Assembly: GCA_002350445.1 (NCBI GenBank)
Contig: DEEV01000090.1
Span: 9,276 to 20,869 of the forward strand
Length of the DNA: 11,594 nt
Source of the DNA: Treponema sp. UBA2869
GTDB taxonomy: Bacteria; Spirochaetota; Spirochaetia; Treponematales; Treponemataceae
Reading direction: 5' to 3'
Made by a program: the position numbers and the translations under genes. Positions 6,804-11,594 of this stretch are shown here, piece after piece. Under the pieces are notes generated by a model. The model did not search any database, had not been told where the DNA came from, and saw only the letters and a list, made by a program, of their open reading frames with translations. The stretch's first letter is position 1. Each line of letters opens with the position of its first letter.

Positions 6804-6825
6804 ACCCCTTTTAAAAAGGTATAAT
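6797..6825 (+). promoter_or_regulatory. cysS promoter with palindromic spacer
   Basis: TTGTTA (6797-6802) and a perfect TATAAT (6820-6825) are 17 bases apart, giving a start near 6832 and a leader of about 79 bases before cysS. The spacer contains the inverted repeat CCTTTT/AAAAGG around one base (6807-6819), a possible operator. Confidence 0.7.
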
Positions 6826-6830
6826 TTATG

Positions 6831-6857
6831 AAAAATCGCTGGAGCAGCCCGATTTTT
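6831..6857 (+). promoter_or_regulatory. Hairpin at the start of the cysS leader RNA
   Basis: AAAAATCG (6831-6838) and CGATTTTT (6850-6857) are a perfect 8-bp inverted repeat around an 11-base loop, beginning almost at the predicted transcription start. Further down the leader, six G (6879-6884) and a CTTCCCTTTT tract (6886-6895) could pair with each other, or the pyrimidines with the ribosome site AAGAGGAG (6896-6903). I see no T-box consensus. A role is possible but unproven. Confidence 0.45.
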
Positions 6858-6910
6858 AACGGATTTCCAATAAGAGCAGGGGGGACTTCCCTTTTAAGAG
6901 GAGAAATTAT

Positions 6911-8482
6911 ATGGCACTAAGATTATATAACACTATGGGACGTAAAATGCAGGAATTTAAGCCGCTTGTTGAAGGTCATGCGGGTTTTTATGGATGCGGT
7001 CCAACAGTTTACAATTATGCACATATTGGAAATCTTCGTGCTTATGTTTGCTGGGATGTTTTGGATAAAACGCTTCAGCTGCTTGGTTATGATGTAAAGC
7101 ATGTTATGAATATTACTGACGTTGGTCATCTTACAGGAGACGGCGACGACGGTGAAGATAAAATGAAAAAATCAGCTGCAGAGCGTCATCAGAGTGTTCT
7201 TGATGTTGCGAAGTTTTATACAGATGCTTTTATGGCAGATATTGATGCGCTGAATATTCGACACCCGGACGTAATCTGTAAGGCAACAGAGCATATTACT
7301 GACATGATTGAACTGATAAAAAAGATTGAAGCAAACGGTCACACTTATATGGCTGGTGGAAATCTTTATTATGATATTTCGACTTACCCTGATTATGGAA
7401 AGCTTTCAAATTTGAATCTTGATGAACTTAAGGCTGGAGCCGGAAAACGCAAGGTTGTTGTTGTTGATGAAAATAAGCGAAATCCCGGCGACTTTGTTTT
7501 GTGGTTCACAAAGAGTAAGTTTGAAGATCAGGCTATGACCTGGGATTCTCCTTGGGGCCGCGGTTATCCTGGCTGGCATATTGAATGCTCTGCTATGAGT
7601 ATGAAATATCTTGGAAAGCATTTTGATATTCACACCGGCGGAATTGACCACGTGCCGGTTCATCATACAAACGAAATTGCGCAGAGTGAAGGTTCTTTTG
7701 ATGAAGCAGAGCGCGCAAAAGGACCTTGGGTTGATTACTGGATGCACAACGAGTTCCTTATTCTTGAAGGCGGAAAAATGAGTAAGTCCAGCGGCCACTT
7801 TATTACCCTGCAGACTACTTTGCCTCCAGAAAAAGGTTTTTCTCTTAAGGATAAAGGTTTTGCACCTCTGGATTACAGATTCTTCCTTTTGAGCGGTCAT
7901 TACAGAAAGCAGCTGGTATTCAGCTTAGAAGCCTTAGAGTCAGCTAAAAATGGTCGTGCGGCATTGTATTCTCGTGCGGCAAAGCTTATTGCCCGTGCAA
8001 ATGCCGAAGAAGGTCTTGAGCTGACCCGCGAAAATTTTGCTAAAGTACTCGGCGGTCTTGAAATAGACTCAGAAAGTTTTGGAAAATTCCGCGAAGGGCT
8101 TGAAAATGATCTTGCTACTCCGGTTGCTATGGCGGCTATGCAGAAAGTTGCGGGCGGAAAAGGCGGAATAAAGGCAGGAACAGCGCTTGCCACAATTCTT
8201 AAGATGGATAGCGTTTTGAGCCTGGATGTTATTAAAGGCGGATTCGATGCTCTTGATGCACAGGCTGTATTGAACGGTGCAGGCAATGCTGGGAATGTGA
8301 ACGCGGCAGATGCTCACGCCAGTGACCCAGAGGCAGCAGAAATAGATGCACTTGTAGCAGAACGTACGGCTGCAAAGAAAGCAAAAGATTTTGCAAAAGC
8401 AGACGAAATCCGTAACCAATTGACTGCACGAGGTGTTATAATTATTGATACACCGAACGGTCCTACCTGGAAACGCAGCTAG
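6911..8482 (+). CDS. cysS: Cysteinyl-tRNA synthetase
   Basis: This class I enzyme charges tRNA-Cys with cysteine in the cytoplasm. The start of the catalytic domain is clear: YGCGPTVYNYAHIGN (27-41) holds the zinc ligand C29 and the HIGH-type motif as HIGN (38-41). The other zinc ligands by family pattern are C226 (in GWHIECS) and H251/E255 (in HHTNEIAQSE). The KMSKS loop is intact at 289-293. The C-terminal helical domain ends in the usual small motif (FAKADEIRNQLTARGVIIID, 494-513). At 523 residues it is longer than the 461 of E. coli. Part of the excess is a Gly/Ala/Asn-rich stretch at about 450-477 that looks like a flexible linker. AAGAGGAG at 6896-6903, seven bases before the ATG, is a strong ribosome site. 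The sigma-factor gene follows after 41 bases. Confidence 0.97.
   Translation: MALRLYNTMGRKMQEFKPLVEGHAGFYGCGPTVYNYAHIGNLRAYVCWDVLDKTLQLLGYDVKHVMNITDVGHLTGDGDDGEDKMKKSAAERHQSVLDVAKFYTDAFMADIDALNIRHPDVICKATEHITDMIELIKKIEANGHTYMAGGNLYYDISTYPDYGKLSNLNLDELKAGAGKRKVVVVDENKRNPGDFVLWFTKSKFEDQAMTWDSPWGRGYPGWHIECSAMSMKYLGKHFDIHTGGIDHVPVHHTNEIAQSEGSFDEAERAKGPWVDYWMHNEFLILEGGKMSKSSGHFITLQTTLPPEKGFSLKDKGFAPLDYRFFLLSGHYRKQLVFSLEALESAKNGRAALYSRAAKLIARANAEEGLELTRENFAKVLGGLEIDSESFGKFREGLENDLATPVAMAAMQKVAGGKGGIKAGTALATILKMDSVLSLDVIKGGFDALDAQAVLNGAGNAGNVNAADAHASDPEAAEIDALVAERTAAKKAKDFAKADEIRNQLTARGVIIIDTPNGPTWKRS
8434..8442 (+). promoter_or_regulatory. Possible extended -10 promoter for the sigma-factor operon
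   Basis: TGTTATAAT is an exact extended -10 element (TGnTATAAT) near the 3' end of cysS, about 80 bases before the sigma-factor GTG. No good -35 box lies at the right distance; the TTGACT at 8420-8425 is too close. GGTGT (8432-8436) and ACACC (8450-8454) form an inverted repeat around it. It could give the sigma operon its own start in addition to read-through from cysS. Confidence 0.35.
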
Positions 8483-8523
8483 GATACAGCGTTTGAGACT
8501 ATTGTAACTTTTTTGAGGTTCGT

Positions 8524-9093
8524 GTGTTTGATACTATAAACCAGAATTATCAGGGAAAATCAAAACCTCTTGATGCTTCTAAGACAGCTGATTTTAAGAC
8601 AATCTATGACGAATGCATGGAAATGCTTTTTAAGATTTCATATCGAATTGTGAATGATGAAGAAGCAGCTGAAGATTTGGCACACGATTCTCTTATTAAA
8701 GCAAATGAAAAAGCTATTGTTTTTCCTTCCGTAAACGACGCGAAATATTGGCTTATACGCGTTGTTAAAAATGCGTCGCTTAATTATATAAAGCGCAAGG
8801 AACGCGAAAGAAAGGCTTATGAAAAAGTCTTGTATGAAGATCATAGAAAACCTGATTCTGGTGAAATAGATTTACTTAAAAAAGAGTCTAAGAGTCAAGC
8901 AAGGGATGCTTTGAAAAAGCTGCCTAAGAATCTGCAGGATGTTCTTATGCTTCGCGAATACGGCGATTTAAATTATAAGGAGATCGGAAAGATTCTTGGA
9001 ATTACAGAAGGAAATGTAAAAATCAGAATTTTCAGAGCAAGGGAACAGCTTGTTAAGCTTATAGGAGAAGATAATGTCTTTTTGCCCGAGTAA
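8524..9093 (+). CDS. ECF-type RNA polymerase sigma factor
   Basis: This 189-residue alternative sigma factor directs RNA polymerase to its own set of promoters. Region 2 spans about residues 23-93, with the DEEAAEDLAHDSLIKA core-binding stretch at 45-60 and the promoter-melting part at about 70-92. Region 4 spans about 128-180 and holds the -35-binding helix-turn-helix (YKEIGKILGITEGNVKIRIF, 151-170). Regions 1 and 3 are absent, as in ECF factors. The start is GTG, chosen because TGAGG at 8514-8518 lies five bases upstream. The stop overlaps the anti-sigma start by 20 bases, so the pair is coupled. From memory the T. pallidum counterpart is annotated as sigma-24 (rpoE, TP0092) and also follows cysS. 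Its target genes are unknown, although these systems usually control their own operon. Confidence 0.92.
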   Translation: MFDTINQNYQGKSKPLDASKTADFKTIYDECMEMLFKISYRIVNDEEAAEDLAHDSLIKANEKAIVFPSVNDAKYWLIRVVKNASLNYIKRKERERKAYEKVLYEDHRKPDSGEIDLLKKESKSQARDALKKLPKNLQDVLMLREYGDLNYKEIGKILGITEGNVKIRIFRAREQLVKLIGEDNVFLPE

Positions 9094-9826
9094 TGATATT
9101 CATTCACTTTATTTAGATGACGAATTGCCTCAGACTTATAAAGCAGAATATGAAGAGCATTTAAAAACCTGTTCAATTTGTCAGAAAAAACTTGAACAGC
9201 TTAAGGCTCTTCAGTCTGTATTTAAAGACGATGCAAAGAATATTCCTTGCGATAAAGAATTCCTGGATAAAAGCTTTGATCGTCTTATGATCAAAATGTC
9301 TTACAGCAAAAATGCATTAAATAACAAGTCGTCTAAGTCTTCATCATTTAAATACATTGTTTCTGCTGCGGCAGCTGCGGCTGTATTTGCGCTTGTGCTT
9401 CCGTTAAGACTTTCAACTTCTGCAAAAGCTGAAAACAATACAGGTTCTGATATTGTTGCAAATTCAGTTCTTGCAGTTGCTCCTGGCATAGAATATCCTA
9501 CAGCAATAAAAGGTTCTGCAGTTCCTATAGTTGCAGGTACTTCGGTTTCAAATAAAAGTAAAGTTTCTGCAAATAATGTATCTTTTGATAGTGGAAGAAG
9601 TATACTACTTTCGGGTAATATAGATGAGTCAGTTTTGTCTTCTTCTGCGCAAAAAACAAAATCTATTGTTTCTAAAAACAGTATGATTAAAAATGTAGAT
9701 GTTCTGAAGCCAGATATTAAGAATGACGAAACAATTTCTATAAGGATTACTGTTCCTGGCATAGATTCTACTCCTGTTGTTACAGAGATTTCTTTGCCTG
9801 TGGAAGTATTGTCGGGTAGACATTAG
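9074..9826 (+). CDS. Membrane anti-sigma protein with zinc-binding motif
   Basis: The N-terminal 45 residues are a zinc-binding anti-sigma domain: H29, C33 and C36 form HxxxCxxC, and C4 or H10 could be the fourth ligand. Such domains clamp the partner sigma factor in the cytoplasm. A single membrane helix lies at about 94-112 (KYIVSAAAAAAVFALVLPL). The remaining roughly 135 residues, rich in Ser, Val and Asn, would be outside the membrane. That part contains two similar PGI(E/D) segments about 90 residues apart and no recognised domain. ATAGGAGA at 9061-9068, inside the sigma gene, is a good ribosome site for the ATG at 9074. The stop TAG shares its G with the GTG of the next gene. The usual model is release of the sigma factor by an envelope or redox signal. 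Which signal applies here is unknown. Confidence 0.87.
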   Translation: MSFCPSNDIHSLYLDDELPQTYKAEYEEHLKTCSICQKKLEQLKALQSVFKDDAKNIPCDKEFLDKSFDRLMIKMSYSKNALNNKSSKSSSFKYIVSAAAAAAVFALVLPLRLSTSAKAENNTGSDIVANSVLAVAPGIEYPTAIKGSAVPIVAGTSVSNKSKVSANNVSFDSGRSILLSGNIDESVLSSSAQKTKSIVSKNSMIKNVDVLKPDIKNDETISIRITVPGIDSTPVVTEISLPVEVLSGRH

Positions 9827-11532
9827 TGGAATCGTCTGGAAAAATAATTTATCTTTTACGTAAGCATCCGTTACTAAGACTGTTTACGCTGTTTCTTATA
9901 ATAGGCTTTATTTTAGGTACAGTTTACGCTGTAAATTACAAAATAAAGCCTGTTCCTTTTATTTCTTCTATAGAGCCGTCTGTAGGTTCTCCTGGTGATG
10001 TTATAATCATAAACGGAAATAATTTTGGTAAAGTTCGTGGAATGAATTATGTGGAAATTGCGGGATCAAAACTTACTGCAAGTTCCTATATTTCATGGTC
10101 TGATGATTGTATTAAAATTGTGCTTCCGGCAAATGTGCAGGGCGGACTTTTGTATGTAGGTACAAAAAGTCTTAAATCAAAACCTGCTCTTTTTGCAAAT
10201 GAAGTGGATATTCCCGTTCCTGTTCAAACTGTAAAGCAGGTTACAAAGCCGTTCATAAGATATCTTTCTGCAGATAAAGTGAATGTTGGTGAAGAGCTTA
10301 CAATTTACGGAAATAATTTTGGCGAAGCAAAAAATCAGTCAAAGGTTTATTTTACGGCAAATTATGACGGCAAGGTAGAAGAAGATGATATTAAAGCTTT
10401 GAATACCCTTACAGAAAATATGGTTTGCGCAAACGAAGATGATTTTGATTATACTTTCTGGTCAGACACAGAAATTAAAGTTCGCGTTCCTGATGGTGCT
10501 TATACAGGCGTAGTAATTGTTGATACAGGCACAGAAAAGTCAGTTCCAAAAAATATAGCTGTTAATACCGAAAGAGGCAGAAAAGATTTTATCAATAAGA
10601 AAATTTATCTTCTTGAGTATAGTGCAGATATTGCAGATGTTGTTACTTCGAGTGTTTCTACAATTACGCTGCGCTGCCCTGTTCCTTTTACAACGGCATA
10701 CCAGCCTGAAGTTGAAATTACAGAAATTGTACCTTCTCCAATTTTGCAGAATTATCAGAACGATATAATTCATCAGGTTACACGACAAAAAAATAATACG
10801 TCAAAATCTGCATTTAAGCAGACATTTGTGCTTCCTGTTTACGAGGTACGCACTTATGTAAAGGCAGAGCGAATTGGAAATTATGCAGATACAGAGCCAA
10901 ATCTTTTAATGTATGCTCTTCGTTCGGATGAGTTGATTCCTGTTAATGATGCAGTAAAAAATCTTGCAGCAAAAATAACTGGCAAAGAGAAAAATCCTTA
11001 CCGCAAAGCAAAACTAATTTATGACTATATGTTTGAAAATTTTAAGCTGCTCAACAATCTTCGTAAAAGTGATTCGGATCCATTGGATTTGCTTAAAAAG
11101 AATACGGGCGATGCCTATGATTTTTCAATAATTTTTACTGCGCTTTTAAGGGCTGCGGAAATTCCTGCGCTGGCAGATGCCGGAATAATTGTGAATCAGG
11201 ATTTAACGACAAGAGTTCACTGGTGGAGTGAATTTTATATAGACAAATTTGGCTGGGTTCCGGTAGACATTGCACTGGCATGCAGCCTTGACGAAAAACC
11301 GTGGCCGGATATTGATACCGAAAATATGCGTGAATATTATTTTGGCAACATAGATTCACATCACATTATATTTTCCCGAGGACTTAACAGTTTGAAACCG
11401 TTTAGTGCAGACAGTAAGATTGTTCAGCGTCCTAGAAGTTTTGCCTTCCAGACAATTTGGGAGGAAGCTTCGGACAGCACTTCAAAATACAGTTCATTCT
11501 GGTCTGTTCCGGTAATTAAGGGTGTTTATTAA
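9826..11532 (+). CDS. Membrane-anchored IPT/TIG and transglutaminase-like protein, probably catalytically dead
   Basis: This 568-residue protein starts with a basic segment and one membrane helix at about 17-37, so the rest should lie outside the membrane. Two IPT/TIG immunoglobulin-like domains follow, at about 43-127 and 142-248; both carry a matching GNNFG motif (64-68 and 162-166). Residues about 255-370 have no clear family. Residues 370-490 form a transglutaminase-like domain. The His (H465, in HWWSEFY) and Asp (D481, in GWVPVD) of the usual triad are present. The expected Cys, in the motif GDCxDF, is Ala (A430, GDAYDF, codon GCC at 11113). It is therefore probably a binding or structural domain. 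The GTG start overlaps the anti-sigma stop by one base, so the two are coupled. A role as a sensor or effector of the sigma pathway is inferred. Confidence 0.85.
   Translation: MESSGKIIYLLRKHPLLRLFTLFLIIGFILGTVYAVNYKIKPVPFISSIEPSVGSPGDVIIINGNNFGKVRGMNYVEIAGSKLTASSYISWSDDCIKIVLPANVQGGLLYVGTKSLKSKPALFANEVDIPVPVQTVKQVTKPFIRYLSADKVNVGEELTIYGNNFGEAKNQSKVYFTANYDGKVEEDDIKALNTLTENMVCANEDDFDYTFWSDTEIKVRVPDGAYTGVVIVDTGTEKSVPKNIAVNTERGRKDFINKKIYLLEYSADIADVVTSSVSTITLRCPVPFTTAYQPEVEITEIVPSPILQNYQNDIIHQVTRQKNNTSKSAFKQTFVLPVYEVRTYVKAERIGNYADTEPNLLMYALRSDELIPVNDAVKNLAAKITGKEKNPYRKAKLIYDYMFENFKLLNNLRKSDSDPLDLLKKNTGDAYDFSIIFTALLRAAEIPALADAGIIVNQDLTTRVHWWSEFYIDKFGWVPVDIALACSLDEKPWPDIDTENMREYYFGNIDSHHIIFSRGLNSLKPFSADSKIVQRPRSFAFQTIWEEASDSTSKYSSFWSVPVIKGVY
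9900..9954 (+). repeat. Long nested hairpin inside the coding sequence
   Basis: AGGCTTTATTTT (9903-9914) and AAAATAAAGCCT (9940-9951) are a perfect 12-bp inverted repeat. A G-U wobble and two A-T pairs extend it to 9900 and 9954. Its interior holds a second stem, TACAG (9918-9922) with CTGTA (9929-9933), capped by TTTACG. It covers the codons for the end of the membrane helix of the TIG/transglutaminase-like protein. An 11-base direct repeat, GTTTACGCTGT, occurs at 9882-9892 and 9922-9932 in different reading frames. Confidence 0.7.
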
Positions 11533-11571
11533 GCTGTGGTGATTGTTTATATTGTAATGGAGGTTTAGAAA

Positions 11572-11594
11572 ATGACAAAAGTTTTAAGTGTTGG
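11572..11594 (+). CDS. Start of a further gene (partial, unidentified)
   Basis: Only the first seven codons (MTKVLSV) and part of the next are visible before the window ends. The ATG is well supported: GGAGGT at 11559-11564 lies seven bases upstream, and the earlier ATG at 11557 runs into a stop after three codons. The 39-base gap from the preceding gene shows no terminator, so cotranscription with the sigma-factor operon is possible. The product cannot be identified from so few residues. Confidence 0.6.

Noticed and set aside
6828..6920. A 30-codon reading frame (MKNRWSSPIFNGF...) upstream of and overlapping the cysS start, a possible leader peptide.
   Set aside because: Its ATG lies upstream of the predicted cysS transcription start near 6832. 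It contains no Cys codons that would suit attenuation, and its overlap with cysS is out of frame.
7406..8286. Minus-strand reading frames opposite cysS, including Ala/Ser-rich ones.
   Set aside because: They mirror cysS codons. cysS has all its catalytic motifs, and the antisense frames show no family features.
8506..8523. AAC and CGT elements just before the sigma-factor gene, like an autoregulated ECF promoter.
   Set aside because: They are only 12 bases apart, too close for the usual ECF -35/-10 spacing, and the CGT lies right at the start codon.
9301..9762. A 153-residue minus-strand frame opposite the anti-sigma gene.
   Set aside because: It is the complement of a Ser/Ala/Val-rich coding region, with no ribosome site and no known domain.

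Overview
The window looks like chromosome of a Treponema-like spirochete. The base composition is A+T-rich by eye. The gene string CRP-like regulator / murB / cysS / ECF sigma factor / anti-sigma protein matches, from memory, the order around TP0089-TP0093 of Treponema pallidum. The left edge is the end of a ribosomal operon (rpoA-rplQ). Nothing here looks mobile: I see no transposase, integrase, tRNA, rRNA or CRISPR array. Gene density is high, and no gene-free stretch exceeds about 145 bases.

Layout. (1) 1-1052, plus strand: the 3' end of rpoA, then rplQ with a long Lys/Ala-rich tail, then a small zinc-ribbon protein with an Ala/Glu-rich tail, closed by a strong intrinsic terminator. (2) 1086-3529, plus strand: its own promoter, a PilZ-domain protein (likely c-di-GMP binding), a TPR-repeat protein, then a terminator. 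(3) 6803-3528, minus strand: murB, then from a separate near-consensus promoter a protein with two cyclic-nucleotide-binding folds, a small exported protein and a DUF192 lipoprotein. The last two overlap as ATGA. (4) 6797-11594, plus strand: cysS, then an ECF sigma factor, a membrane anti-sigma protein with a zinc-binding motif, and a membrane-anchored protein with two IPT/TIG domains and a transglutaminase-like domain. These last three overlap one another. A further gene begins at 11572.

How the parts may work together. The sigma/anti-sigma/TIG-transglutaminase-like genes are translationally coupled and look like an envelope-sensing unit. The anti-sigma protein has a cytoplasmic zinc motif, one membrane helix and a roughly 135-residue outer part; its partner is anchored in the membrane and faces outward. 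The transglutaminase-like domain keeps its His and Asp but has Ala where the catalytic Cys should be, so it is probably a binding domain rather than an enzyme. murB and cysS diverge from back-to-back promoters whose -35 boxes overlap. The murB and PilZ-gene promoters sit so close to their start codons that the transcripts should be leaderless or nearly so.

Family assignments rest on motifs read by eye; no database search was possible.
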